Positions 51,152 through 60,175 of a stretch of DNA of 64,000 nucleotides are shown one piece after another. Source of the DNA: Pseudoalteromonas lipolytica (GTDB taxonomy: Bacteria > Pseudomonadota > Gammaproteobacteria > Enterobacterales > Alteromonadaceae). Within the stretch, counting starts at the first letter, position 1. The number at the start of each line of letters is the position of its first letter. Location: NCBI RefSeq assembly GCF_900116435.1, contig NZ_FPAZ01000001.1, positions 1 to 64,000 of the forward strand, given 5' to 3'. The notes beneath the pieces were generated by a model, which worked only from the letters and a program-made list of their open reading frames with translations, was not told the origin of the DNA and searched no databases. Position numbers and translations under genes: made by a program.

Positions 51152-51640
51152 TTAATTACAAGAATTTTGCTTTTCAATGGTCCAACCATGTTGTTTAAAA
51201 AACAGTTCTGAAACTGTTAAAATGATGCCTGTCAGAATAATTAACTCCATCACACTTATTACGTCGCTCATAAACATCCAGCCTAGAGCAAAAAACCCCA
51301 TAAGTTGAATCGCTTTAAAATACCATGCAACTTTTCGTATTGTACCGTACTTAAGCTGATAGCTTTGCTCTAAAACGCCATCACACATTAATGAAATAAC
51401 TGCGGTGGATTTTCTAAAGGGCTTTACGATTACATCTAGCTTGCAGGCTTTACCATCAATATCAAATTCATGGCAAGAGGAAGTTTTAAAACTACGGGCT
51501 TCTTTTATTAATTCACCATCGACTTTTAAGGTCTCTTTACCGGTATAGGCTGACCCCCAATATTCGATAACATGCTTACCTAACGTAAATTGTGCTGTTA
51601 TTCCCTTCATTAGTGAAGCTTTAACGTTCTCTGTTGTCAT
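51152..51640 (-). CDS. Hypothetical membrane protein next to the kinase gene
   Basis: A 162-residue protein. The first 100 residues are soluble and beta-rich (FTLGHVIEYWGS-like FTLGKHVIEYWGSAYTG, ISLMCDGVLEQSYQLKYG). Two helices follow near residues 106-122 (AWYFKAIQLMGFFALGWMF) and 127-147 (VISVMELIILTGIILTVSELF). Family not recognised. It ends 46 bases before the kinase start on the same strand. Confidence 0.6.
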   Translation of the reverse strand: MTTENVKASLMKGITAQFTLGKHVIEYWGSAYTGKETLKVDGELIKEARSFKTSSCHEFDIDGKACKLDVIVKPFRKSTAVISLMCDGVLEQSYQLKYGTIRKVAWYFKAIQLMGFFALGWMFMSDVISVMELIILTGIILTVSELFFKQHGWTIEKQNSCN

Positions 51641-51684
51641 TGTAATTTCCTTATTAATCAGAAACTCACCCTAATCTAAAAACA

Positions 51685-51714
51685 AAAAAACGGCAAGCTA
51701 AGCTTACCGTTTTG
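51685..51714 (-). terminator. Terminator of the valine/isoleucine catabolism operon
   Basis: On the minus strand AAAACGGTAAGCT pairs with AGCTTGCCGTTTT (one mismatch) and runs into TTTTTTTGTTTTT. It follows the SDR stop by about 20 bases. Confidence 0.85.
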
Positions 51715-51735
51715 GTATTCAATGGGTAATTGAAA

Positions 51736-52497
51736 TTAAAGTCGAATACCGCCGTCTATTTCAACAACACGGCCTGTAAAGAAATCGTTTTCAACAATGT
51801 ACTGTGCCGTTTGTGCAATTTCTTCTGCTTCACCAAAGCGACCCACTGGAGTTACAGCCATCATGCGCTGTTTTGCCTCTGGCTTCATTGCATCGGTCAT
51901 TGCAGTGCGAATAACACCCGGTGCAATTGCACCCACACGAATTCCAAAGCGGCCTAGCTCTTTTGCCCAGCCCGTTGTCATGGCAACAACACCCGCTTTA
52001 GAAGCAGCATAGTTTGTTTGGCCAATATTACCTGCTCGTGCAACGCTCGACATATTAACGATAACGCCACCTTTACCAGACTCAATCATGTGGCTTGCTG
52101 CTTCACGTCCGGCTAAAAACACGCCCGTCAGGTTTACATCAATAACAGACTGAAATTGGGCAAGCGACATCTTATCAACCACTTTACCTTCTTTCGCTTT
52201 GATAAACATACCATCACGTAAAATACCAGCATTGTTGATAAGCACACCAATATGACCAAAGTCATTATTAATCGTGTTGAATGTTGTAACGACTGCCTCT
52301 TCATCAGTCACATTTGCAACATAGGCTTGTACTTTTGTGCCGTATTTAGCCAAGGCAGATACCGCGGTATCGAGGATGTCTTGTTGCATATCAATCAGCG
52401 CAATATTTGCGCCAAGCGATGCAAACTTTTCGGCCATCGCAAAGCCTAAACCTTGCGCACCACCAGTAATAACGATGTTGTTGTTTTTAATTTCCAC
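51736..52497 (-). CDS. Short-chain dehydrogenase, probably 3-hydroxyacyl-CoA type
   Basis: A 253-residue SDR. Features: TGGAQGLGFAMAEKF (NAD-binding loop), Asp 36 in IDMQQ (NAD preference), NNAGILRDG, active-site Ser in MSSVARAGNIG, YAASK (Tyr-x3-Lys) and a C-terminal VVEIDGGIRL. Being last in the operon after mmsB, it probably oxidises 2-methyl-3-hydroxybutyryl-CoA or a related 3-hydroxyacyl-CoA; the exact substrate is inferred. The start is GTG with AGGAG six bases upstream. Confidence 0.85.
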   Translation of the reverse strand: MEIKNNNIVITGGAQGLGFAMAEKFASLGANIALIDMQQDILDTAVSALAKYGTKVQAYVANVTDEEAVVTTFNTINNDFGHIGVLINNAGILRDGMFIKAKEGKVVDKMSLAQFQSVIDVNLTGVFLAGREAASHMIESGKGGVIVNMSSVARAGNIGQTNYAASKAGVVAMTTGWAKELGRFGIRVGAIAPGVIRTAMTDAMKPEAKQRMMAVTPVGRFGEAEEIAQTAQYIVENDFFTGRVVEIDGGIRL

Positions 52498-52506
52498 AAC
52501 ACACTC

Positions 52507-53397
52507 CTACTTCGAGAATAATTTAAAAATGGCACTAAAATCATCACTGCCTGCACCTTGGTGTTGCAGCATGGTGTATAAATTTTTAGCCATTGACCCC
52601 ATTGGGGTTGATGAATTACTTTGCTGGGCTGCTTCCATAGCAAGACCTAAATCTTTTGCCATTAAATCAACCATAAAGCCCGGTTTATAATCATTACTAG
52701 CCGGTGCGGTTTCCATCACACCTGGGCAAGGGTTATAAAGCTCTAAGGTCCAGTTACGGCCTGAACTGGCGGTCATAATGTCACTCAATACTTTGGGGTC
52801 TAAGCCATTATTAATGCCCATTTGCAGAGCTTCACTTGTCCCTGCCATCAAAATACTAAGCAGCATGTTGTTACATATTTTAGCCACTTGGCCTGCGCCA
52901 ATATCACCCGCATGGAAAATATTTTTGCCCATATCAACCAATGCAAGCTTGGCTTTTTCAAAGTGACGATGCTCACCACCGACAATAAAGGTCAGCGTAC
53001 CCGCGGTTGCACCTGCAACACCACCTGATACCGGTGCATCAACAAAATCAATGCCTTTTTGTGCCAGTTCGATGCCTACTTGACGAGCTGATTCAGCATC
53101 AATGGTTGAGCAATCAATAACCAGTGTTTTACTATCTAGTAAATTAATTAAGCCCGTTTCACCAAGATAAAGCGACTTAACATGCTTGCTTGCTGGTAGC
53201 ATACTAATAAAAATATCGACACCAATAGCACATTCAGCTGCATCGCTTGCGGCCATTGCGCCTTTTGCTTCAAGCTCGCTGACGGCCGCTTTATTTAAAT
53301 CAAATACGCGTACTGTGTGGCCGGCATTAACTAGGTTAGCCGCCATTGGGCCACCCATATTGCCTAAACCAATAAAACCTATTGTTAATTTAGCCAT
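52507..53397 (-). CDS. mmsB: 3-hydroxyisobutyrate dehydrogenase
   Basis: A 296-residue NAD-dependent dehydrogenase of valine catabolism. FIGLGNMGGPMAANLV at the N-terminus (NAD loop), the FVDAPVSGGVAGATAGTL segment and KICNNMLLSILMAGTSEAL with the catalytic Lys mark the 3-hydroxyisobutyrate family. It produces methylmalonate semialdehyde, the substrate of mmsA upstream in the operon. Starts five bases after the 3-hydroxyisobutyryl-CoA hydrolase gene. Confidence 0.93.
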   Translation of the reverse strand: MAKLTIGFIGLGNMGGPMAANLVNAGHTVRVFDLNKAAVSELEAKGAMAASDAAECAIGVDIFISMLPASKHVKSLYLGETGLINLLDSKTLVIDCSTIDAESARQVGIELAQKGIDFVDAPVSGGVAGATAGTLTFIVGGEHRHFEKAKLALVDMGKNIFHAGDIGAGQVAKICNNMLLSILMAGTSEALQMGINNGLDPKVLSDIMTASSGRNWTLELYNPCPGVMETAPASNDYKPGFMVDLMAKDLGLAMEAAQQSNSSTPMGSMAKNLYTMLQHQGAGSDDFSAIFKLFSK

Positions 53398-53402
53398 CTG
53401 TA

Positions 53403-54545
53403 TTACCCCTTGGTTAACACATTGAGTGGGTGAGTTTGCTCATCCCAGCGTGATGTAAAAAAGCTTTCTAGTAAATCAGGTTCAATGTCTGATAGTGACT
53501 TAAATTGCCAATTAGGTGCGCCATCTTTATCAATTAATAAAGCACGCACACCCTCTTGAAATTCACCTACTTCACCGCATCGTACCGACATACCAAGCTC
53601 CATTTTAAAACACTCGGCAAGTGTTTTGCCTTTCGATGTAGCAAGTTGACGCTCTACCAATGCACAACTCAGCGGGCAACCATGTGCCAACGATTTTTGA
53701 GCACGTGACAGCCATTTATCTTCTGTGTCGATTGCTTGTATATAGTCAATTTTGTCTTCTAGGGTTTCAAACTCAGCAAGCTTTTGAATAGCTGCTAGGT
53801 TAGCTTTCACATTCCCCTTTGGTACTCGACCAGAAATGTTATCAATAGAGACTAAAATTTGAGTCAGCTTTTCATGGTTTAATGAGGCTGTTTTACCCCA
53901 TTTTTCAGCAGTGATAGCAGAAAAAATGGCATCAAATTTATCGGCCGTTGCATAATGATCGGCTAAGTTTACAAATAATGCATCTTCAGCATTAATAGAG
54001 GCCGCCGTTAAACCTAAAAATAGGCCCACTTGATCTGGCATTTTATGTAAAAAGTAACTGCCGCCAACATCTGGGTATAAACCAATAGTGAGTTCAGGCA
54101 TCGCGATTCGAGAAGTGTCAGTTACGACTCGATGACTTGCCCCCGCCATTAAGCCAAGGCCCCCGCCCATCACAATACCGTTACCCCATAACATAATGGG
54201 TTTTTCGTAGCAGTGTATTAGGTAATCAAGCTTGTACTCTAACGTGAAGAAATCTTCAATGTAGCTGGCAGGCTCACCTGTGCTCATCGCTTTGTGTAAA
54301 CTCACCACATCGCCACCGGCACAAAACGCTTTTTCACCTGCACCTTTTAAAATAACCATCGCTACTGAGTCATCGTCAGCCCACTTTCTAAGCTGTGGCT
54401 CAAGTAACTGGATCATGTCGTAATTTAATGCATTTAACGACTTTGGCGCGTTAAGTGTTGCAATTGCAATGAGGCCGCTGGCGGCCTCTGCAGTTTCGAA
54501 CACCACTGGCGCATCTTGATGATTTAGTAGTGTTAAATTACTCAT
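53403..54545 (-). CDS. 3-hydroxyisobutyryl-CoA hydrolase (enoyl-CoA hydratase superfamily)
   Basis: At 380 residues it is longer than a hydratase. GEKAFCAGGDVVSLHKAM (oxyanion hole), NGIVMGGGLGLMAGASHRVV, AMPELTIGLYPDVGGSYFL with the conserved Glu and Asp, and a C-terminal extension identify it as a HIBCH-type hydrolase, cleaving 3-hydroxyisobutyryl-CoA in valine breakdown. Its start overlaps the hydratase stop by one base (TAATG). Confidence 0.9.
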   Translation of the reverse strand: MSNLTLLNHQDAPVVFETAEAASGLIAIATLNAPKSLNALNYDMIQLLEPQLRKWADDDSVAMVILKGAGEKAFCAGGDVVSLHKAMSTGEPASYIEDFFTLEYKLDYLIHCYEKPIMLWGNGIVMGGGLGLMAGASHRVVTDTSRIAMPELTIGLYPDVGGSYFLHKMPDQVGLFLGLTAASINAEDALFVNLADHYATADKFDAIFSAITAEKWGKTASLNHEKLTQILVSIDNISGRVPKGNVKANLAAIQKLAEFETLEDKIDYIQAIDTEDKWLSRAQKSLAHGCPLSCALVERQLATSKGKTLAECFKMELGMSVRCGEVGEFQEGVRALLIDKDGAPNWQFKSLSDIEPDLLESFFTSRWDEQTHPLNVLTKG

Positions 54546-55324
54546 TAGCCGTTTACCCAGTTTGCTTTACGCTTTTCTAAGAATGCGTTCACACCTTCGC
54601 GTTGGTCTTTGCTGTCGAAAAGTTGAACAAACAGTTCACGCTCAAGCGGTAATGCATGAGCCATAGGCTGAGTACGGCCTTTTTGAATGAGTTCTTTACA
54701 CGCAGTAACAGCAACAGGACTCTGTTCAGCTACTTGATTAGCCAGCGCCATTGCTGCATTTAAACTTTCGCCTTGTGCAACAACTTCTTCAACAAGTCCA
54801 ATTTCAAGTGCTTTGTCGGCTTTTAAACGCTCACCACATAAGATCATGCGTTTTGCCCAACCTTCGCCCACTAACCACGCAAGATTTTGCGTCCCGCCAG
54901 CACAAGGCAGTAAGCCTACTTTTGCTTCAGGTAGCGCCATTTGTGCTTGTTGCTCTGCAATACGAATATCGCACGCAAGGGCAACTTCAAGACCGCCGCC
55001 CATGGCATAGCCATTTATTGCAGCAATTGAAACACCACGGAAGTTTGTTAATGCTTCAAATGCGTCACCAAATACTTTAGACATGGTTGCCGCAACGCCT
55101 TTATCGCCACTTGCAAACACATTTAAATCGGCACCGGCACTAAAAAACTTCTCGCCTTGACCTGTGATAACCAATGCATATACGTTTTTATTGGCATTTA
55201 ATTCTGTCACCGTGTCTTTTAAGGCGGTAAGTGTATCGTGTGTCCAGGTATTCGCAGGCGGATTATTCATTGTTAACACCGCTACGTTGCCTTCAATAAC
55301 AAGATCGATAGATGGATTAGACAT
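54545..55324 (-). CDS. Enoyl-CoA hydratase
   Basis: A 259-residue crotonase. Oxyanion loop [17 protein letters not shown], the NGYAMGGGLEVALACDIRIAE helix with catalytic Glu (about 109-129), and LPEAKVGLLPCAGGTQNLAWLVGE with the second Glu. In this operon it most likely hydrates methacrylyl-CoA and tiglyl-CoA. AAGGAG precedes the ATG by six bases. Confidence 0.93.
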   Translation of the reverse strand: MSNPSIDLVIEGNVAVLTMNNPPANTWTHDTLTALKDTVTELNANKNVYALVITGQGEKFFSAGADLNVFASGDKGVAATMSKVFGDAFEALTNFRGVSIAAINGYAMGGGLEVALACDIRIAEQQAQMALPEAKVGLLPCAGGTQNLAWLVGEGWAKRMILCGERLKADKALEIGLVEEVVAQGESLNAAMALANQVAEQSPVAVTACKELIQKGRTQPMAHALPLERELFVQLFDSKDQREGVNAFLEKRKANWVNG

Positions 55325-55334
55325 AGTACGCTCC

Positions 55335-56492
55335 TTATAGAATGTCGTTAGCTGATTCAGCTAAAATACGGCGCGCAATAATCACACGCATAATTTCGTT
55401 TGTACCTTCAAGTATTTGATGTACTCGCACATCTCTAAAATGACGCTCTAGTGGGTATTCTTTGATATAGCCATAGCCTCCGTGAATTTGCAGTGCATCA
55501 TCACATACTTTAAAGCCAACATCTGTGGCAAAGCGTTTTGCCATTGCACAGTAAGTGGTTTTTTCGCTGTCGCCCGTATCCAGTTTAAACGCCGCTAAAC
55601 GTACCATTTGACGCGCAGCTACAAGCTCCGTGTTCATGTCAGCAATTTTAAATTGCAACGCTTGGAAAGCGGCTAAAGGCTTGCCAAATTGCTCACGCTC
55701 TTTTAAATACTCGCGCGCTGTATTAAGTGCAGCTTGCGCCGTACCTAACGAACACGTTGCAATATTAATACGACCGCCATCAAGGCCTTGCATCGCAAAT
55801 TTAAAACCTTCGCCTTCTTGACCCAGTAAGTTTGCAGCAGGAATACGCACGTCTTCAAAGCTAATTAAGCGTGTTGGTTGTGCATTCCAGCCCATTTTTT
55901 CTTCGGCTTTACCATACTCAACGCCGGCTGCATCTGCAGGAACCACAAATGCCGAAATACCTGCAGCACCTTCACCGCCGGTGCGTGCCATAACCACTAA
56001 TAAGTCAGTTTCACCCGCTCCAGAGATAAACATCTTAGAGCCTGAAATCACATACTCGTCGCCTTCTTTAACGGCTTTTGTTTTAAGTGATGCAGCATCA
56101 GAACCTGAACCCGGCTCGGTTAAGCAATACGAGGCAAGTAATTCACCCATGACAAGTTGTTCGCAGTATTTTTCTTTTACAGCATCGGTACCGAAGCTTG
56201 CTACCATCCAGGTTGCCATATTATGAATTGTTAGCATGGCCGTGGTTGCTGTACACCCCATCGCAAGCTGTTCAAAAATAATGCTTGAATCTAGGCGAGA
56301 TAACCCTAAACCACCCGCTTCTTCTGGCGTGTATAAACCACAAAAACCAAGCTGACCCGCTGCCTTAATGGTGTCTTTTGGAAAAATGTGTTCTTGATCC
56401 CATTTAGCGGCGTAAGGTGCCAGTTCAGACTCTGCAAACTGACGGGCTGTTTCAGCAAAGGCTTGCTGATCTTCGGTTAAATTAAAGTCCAT
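55335..56492 (-). CDS. Acyl-CoA dehydrogenase, probably isobutyryl/2-methylacyl-CoA type
   Basis: A 385-residue FAD enzyme. YCLTEPGSGSDAASLKTKA, the GGRINIATCSLGTAQAAL helix, and the C-terminal QIHGGYGYIKEYPLERHFRDVRVHQILEGTNEIMRVII with the conserved arginine region and Glu of EGTNE are visible. With mmsA, mmsB and hydrolase genes around it, the short branched-chain substrate isobutyryl-CoA or 2-methylbutyryl-CoA is expected. AGAGGT lies before the ATG. Confidence 0.9.
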   Translation of the reverse strand: MDFNLTEDQQAFAETARQFAESELAPYAAKWDQEHIFPKDTIKAAGQLGFCGLYTPEEAGGLGLSRLDSSIIFEQLAMGCTATTAMLTIHNMATWMVASFGTDAVKEKYCEQLVMGELLASYCLTEPGSGSDAASLKTKAVKEGDEYVISGSKMFISGAGETDLLVVMARTGGEGAAGISAFVVPADAAGVEYGKAEEKMGWNAQPTRLISFEDVRIPAANLLGQEGEGFKFAMQGLDGGRINIATCSLGTAQAALNTAREYLKEREQFGKPLAAFQALQFKIADMNTELVAARQMVRLAAFKLDTGDSEKTTYCAMAKRFATDVGFKVCDDALQIHGGYGYIKEYPLERHFRDVRVHQILEGTNEIMRVIIARRILAESANDIL

Positions 56493-56543
56493 AGTAGACC
56501 TCTTAAATTGTTGTCTTATTCTTTGTATAAATCGGTGTTTAAA

Positions 56544-56563
56544 GAGCGAGGACAGCCTCGCTC
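56544..56563 (-). terminator. Intra-operon hairpin between mmsA and the acyl-CoA dehydrogenase gene
   Basis: GAGCGAGG (56544-56551) pairs with CCTCGCTC (56556-56563), followed on the minus strand by TTTAAA. It may attenuate or process the transcript between the two genes. Confidence 0.45.
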
Positions 56564-56591
56564 ATTCCTTATAAAGCGCGCTTACCGGCGC

Positions 56592-58082
56592 TTATTTAAG
56601 GTTAATACTCATGTTTGGACCCGAGGCGATATCGTCCTCAAACCAACGAGACGTAATGGTTTTCGTTTCAGTGTAAAAACGAATACCTTGTTTGCCATAC
56701 GTGTGTTGATCACCATAGAAAGAGCCTTTCCAACCAGTGAATGAGAAAAACGGCAGTGGCACCGGAATTGGCACGTTAATGCCTACTTGGCCTACTTCGA
56801 TTTCGTGTTGGAATTTACGTGCGGCTGCACCGCTTGAGGTAAATAATGACGTACCATTACCGTATGGTGAGTTATTAATTAGCGCGATTGCTTCTTCAAG
56901 CGTATCAACAAACATACACGCCAGTACTGGACCAAAGATTTCTTCTTTGTATAAGTCCATCTCGGTTGTCACATCAGTGAATAACGTTGGACCAACCCAG
57001 TTACCTTGCTCATACCCTTCAACAGTAAAGTCAGAGCCATCAATTAAACAGGTTGCACCTTGTGCTTTACCGCCTGCAATAAGCGATAAAATACGGTCTT
57101 TTGCCGCTTTTGATGTTTGCGGACCATATGCTGCATTCGCATCATCCCACACACCTGGGCGCACGTTTTCAAAACCCGCTTTAATTTCATCAACCCAGTC
57201 TTTCGCTTGACCAACAAAAACAGCAACCGAAATACCCATACAACGCTGACCCGCAGCACCAACCGAAGCACCTACTAGGTTGTTTACAACATGTGATTTA
57301 CTCGCATCAGGCATGATAACCATGTGGTTTTTGGCGCCAACACAAGCTTGAACACGTTTAAGATTCGCAGTGCCTTTTGAGTAAATATACTCACCGACTC
57401 CACACGAACCCACAAATGAAATTGCACGTACAGCAGGGTCTTCTAGTAAGCGGTCTACTTGTGGTTTAGTACCATGAACAACTTGTAAAACACCTTTAGG
57501 GGCACCCGCTTCAACAAACAGCTCGGCTAAACGCATTGGTGTAAGTGGGTCTTGCTCTGATGGCTTAAGAATAAACGTGTTACCACACACAATAGCCAGT
57601 GGGAACATCCACAGTGGGATCATCGCTGGAAAGTTAAACGGCGTAATACCAGCACACACACCAAGCGGTTGCATATACGAATATGTATCGATTTTACGCG
57701 CCACGTTTTCCATGGTTTCGCCCATCATTAACGAAGGCGCATTTGCGGCTTGTTCAACAACTTCGATACCACGCCATACATCACCTTTCGCATCTTCGAA
57801 TGTTTTGCCCAGTTCATGACAAATAATCGTTGCTAGCTCATCGTGATTTTCTTTTAATAGCGCGGCATATTTCATCATAATGCGCGCACGTTCAGAAATA
57901 GGCACTTCTTTCCACGTTTTAAACGTTTCTTTAGCCGAAGCAATTGCGGCATCCATTTCGGCATCTGTTGCACAAGGCACTTGTGCTAAAACTTCTTGGT
58001 TTGCAGGATTAATAACATCAATAAGCTGCGTTGAACTTGATTGGGTAAATTCGCCGTTGATAAATAAAGGTACTTGGTGCAT
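56592..58082 (-). CDS. mmsA: Methylmalonate-semialdehyde dehydrogenase (CoA-acylating)
   Basis: A 496-residue aldehyde dehydrogenase family member converting methylmalonate semialdehyde to propionyl-CoA. The [23 protein letters not shown] segment, [34 protein letters not shown] and the active-site region [17 protein letters not shown] with Cys are typical of MmsA. GGAGGAG lies six bases before the ATG. A GC-rich hairpin lies between it and the thiolase gene. Confidence 0.95.
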   Translation of the reverse strand: MHQVPLFINGEFTQSSSTQLIDVINPANQEVLAQVPCATDAEMDAAIASAKETFKTWKEVPISERARIMMKYAALLKENHDELATIICHELGKTFEDAKGDVWRGIEVVEQAANAPSLMMGETMENVARKIDTYSYMQPLGVCAGITPFNFPAMIPLWMFPLAIVCGNTFILKPSEQDPLTPMRLAELFVEAGAPKGVLQVVHGTKPQVDRLLEDPAVRAISFVGSCGVGEYIYSKGTANLKRVQACVGAKNHMVIMPDASKSHVVNNLVGASVGAAGQRCMGISVAVFVGQAKDWVDEIKAGFENVRPGVWDDANAAYGPQTSKAAKDRILSLIAGGKAQGATCLIDGSDFTVEGYEQGNWVGPTLFTDVTTEMDLYKEEIFGPVLACMFVDTLEEAIALINNSPYGNGTSLFTSSGAAARKFQHEIEVGQVGINVPIPVPLPFFSFTGWKGSFYGDQHTYGKQGIRFYTETKTITSRWFEDDIASGPNMSINLK

Positions 58083-58112
58083 GAGGCACTCCTCCCCAGT
58101 GGGTATTAAGAG

Positions 58113-58147
58113 GCCGCAACATGATAGTTTTTAAAATACGTTGCGGC
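58113..58147 (-). terminator. Intra-operon hairpin between thiolase and mmsA
   Basis: GCCGCAAC (58113-58120) pairs with GTTGCGGC (58140-58147) over a 19-base loop with no T run. It more likely stabilises or attenuates the mRNA than ends it. Confidence 0.45.
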
Positions 58148-58167
58148 TGTGAGAGACTAAAAAATGC

Positions 58168-59349
58168 TTAAATAGCTTCGACTGCCATCGCAACCGCTTC
58201 ACCACCACCAATACACAGTGAGGCAACGCCTTTGCTAAGACCACGATTCTTTAATGCATGAATTAGGGTGACTAAAATACGTGCGCCGCTGGCACCAATT
58301 GGGTGACCCAATGCACATGCACCGCCGTTAACATTCACTTTGCTTTCGTCGAGTTTAAGCTCGTTGATTGCAAGCATAGTTACCATGGCAAATGCTTCAT
58401 TGATTTCCCAAAGGTCAACGTCTTCTACAGACCAACCTGCTTTATCTAGTAATGACTTCATTGCACCAACAGGTGCTAATGTAAACTCGCTAGGGGCTTG
58501 TGAATGTGTGCTGTGAGCAACAATGCGACAAAGCGGTGTTAAACCTTGTGCGTGTGCGTCAGACTCACGCATTAATACAAGAGCAGCAGCACCATCAGAA
58601 ATTGACGACGAGTTAGCCGCCGTAATAGTGCCATCTTTTTTGAATGCAGGACGTAAGCCTGGGATCTTATCTGGGCGAGCATTACCTGGTTGCTCATCAA
58701 TAGAAACCGTTACATCGCCTTTACGCGTTGAAATAGTGTGTGCAGCAACTTCGCTCTCAAACGCACCTGATTCAATGGCGGCATTGGCTTTGGTTAACGA
58801 GCTTAATGCAAAGTTATCCATTTGTTCACGGCCAATTGAATATTGATCAGCGGTGTCTTGTGCGAAACAGCCCATTGCTTTGTTGTCATAAGCATCTTCG
58901 AGGCCATCACACATCATGTGGTCTTTCACTTCACCGTGACCCATACGCATACCACCACGTGCATTAGGTAGCATGTAAGGCGCATTACTCATGCTTTCCA
59001 TACCACCAGCAACAGCAACATTAATAGAGCCAGACTTAATTAGATCATGCGCGAACATCGCCGCTTTTAAACCTGAGCCACATACTTTATTGATCGTCGT
59101 TGCACCGGTGCCTTGATTTAGGCCCGCTTTTAACATTGCTTGACGCGCTGGTGCTTGACCTAAACCTGCCGGTAATACACAGCCCATAATCACTTCGTCG
59201 ATTTTATCCGCAGATAATCCCGCGTGCTCTAAACTGCTTTTAATGGCAGTCGCCCCTAAATCAGTTGCGTGTGCGCCACTAAGTGCGCCCATAAACCCAC
59301 CCATAGGTGTGCGTTTTGCGGCAACAATAACAACGGCTTCAGTAGTCAT
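58168..59349 (-). CDS. Acetyl-CoA acyltransferase (thiolase)
   Basis: From ATG 59349 (GGAG seven bases upstream) the protein has 393 residues starting MTTEAVVIVAAKRTPMGGF; the longer frame to 59379 lacks a ribosome site. Active-site Cys in NKVCGSGLKAAMFA (about residue 88), GGMESMSNAPYM, NEAFAMV and CALGHPIGASGARI (His), and CIGGGEAVAM (second Cys). First gene of the valine/isoleucine operon; probably cleaves 2-methylacetoacetyl-CoA. Confidence 0.93.
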   Translation of the reverse strand: MTTEAVVIVAAKRTPMGGFMGALSGAHATDLGATAIKSSLEHAGLSADKIDEVIMGCVLPAGLGQAPARQAMLKAGLNQGTGATTINKVCGSGLKAAMFAHDLIKSGSINVAVAGGMESMSNAPYMLPNARGGMRMGHGEVKDHMMCDGLEDAYDNKAMGCFAQDTADQYSIGREQMDNFALSSLTKANAAIESGAFESEVAAHTISTRKGDVTVSIDEQPGNARPDKIPGLRPAFKKDGTITAANSSSISDGAAALVLMRESDAHAQGLTPLCRIVAHSTHSQAPSEFTLAPVGAMKSLLDKAGWSVEDVDLWEINEAFAMVTMLAINELKLDESKVNVNGGACALGHPIGASGARILVTLIHALKNRGLSKGVASLCIGGGEAVAMAVEAI

Positions 59350-59458
59350 AATTGGCTCCATGTTAGTGGTTATCATCATGTGTTCAAATCATGTGTAACC
59401 AAACAGTTAATTTGTTATAGTTTAATTTCGATTTAATTCAGCATACATAATATTTACG

Positions 59459-59474
59459 TTTACGCCAACGTAAA
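59459..59474. promoter_or_regulatory. LiuR site of the valine/isoleucine operon
   Basis: TTTACGCCAACGTAAA matches TTTACGTnnACGTAAA with one mismatch and is embedded in a longer TTTACGTT/AACGTAAA repeat (59453-59474). It lies about 110 bp upstream of the thiolase start. Confidence 0.75.
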
Positions 59475-59633
59475 TCTAAAATCAACTTTTTTGCGGCCGG
59501 TAAAACTGTAAACTTATCTGTATTTTGCTGTATTAAAAATCAAACATTTCCTCACAAAGCCATATAAATAAGGCGCTGCAATAAATTTTGAGCGCTAACC
59601 TTATAAGTCTAAAGTATAACTTCACAATGACAC

Positions 59634-59649
59634 TTTACCTTTACGTAAA
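59634..59649. promoter_or_regulatory. LiuR site and promoter of the liu operon
   Basis: TTTACCTTTACGTAAA matches TTTACGTnnACGTAAA with one mismatch. TTTACC (59634-59639) as -35 and TATATT (59657-59662) as -10 are 17 bp apart, so the site overlaps the promoter about 40-60 bp before liuR. Confidence 0.75.
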
Positions 59650-59690
59650 CTTCACTTATATTGGTGTTATTCGAATGAGGTAAATAAATC

Positions 59691-60125
59691 ATGAAACAAG
59701 ACAATCAAACAAACTTTGAAAGTGCAGCAGTCGAGCCTGCCAGCAATGAGCAAACGTTTAGTATCAGCGAACTAGCAAAAGAATTTGATATTACAACGCG
59801 CTCTATTCGCTTCTATGAAGACCAAGGCTTGATCTCACCTGAGAGAAACGGTCAAACCCGTATTTACTCGAAACGTGACAAAGTAAGGCTAAAACTGATC
59901 CTACGAGGTAAACGCTTAGGCTTTACACTTGCCGAAACCGGCCGTTTGTTTGAACTTTACGACGCAGATAAATCAAGCGCTAAACAGTTAGTGACTATGC
60001 TTGACCTTATTGCAGAAAAGAAAGCGGATTTAAGCCAACAAATGGACGACATTAAAGTTGTTCTTATGGAATTAGTCACCGCTGAACGTCGCTGTCGTGA
60101 AACCCTCAATAACCTAGACGAATAA
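59691..60125 (+). CDS. liuR: MerR-family regulator LiuR
   Basis: A 144-residue MerR protein. The winged helix FSISELAKEFDITTRSIRFYEDQGLISPERNGQTRIYSKRD spans residues about 23-65, then a coiled-coil dimer helix (about 100-140) without a C-terminal effector domain. In gammaproteobacteria this regulator controls leucine and isovalerate use. It is the first gene of the operon, so it is autoregulated through the site at 59634. GAGG lies ten bases before the ATG. Confidence 0.93.
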   Translation: MKQDNQTNFESAAVEPASNEQTFSISELAKEFDITTRSIRFYEDQGLISPERNGQTRIYSKRDKVRLKLILRGKRLGFTLAETGRLFELYDADKSSAKQLVTMLDLIAEKKADLSQQMDDIKVVLMELVTAERRCRETLNNLDE

Positions 60126-60175
60126 CCTGACACCCTTTTTATACGCGTCAACAGACTCTCACAGGAACACATATT

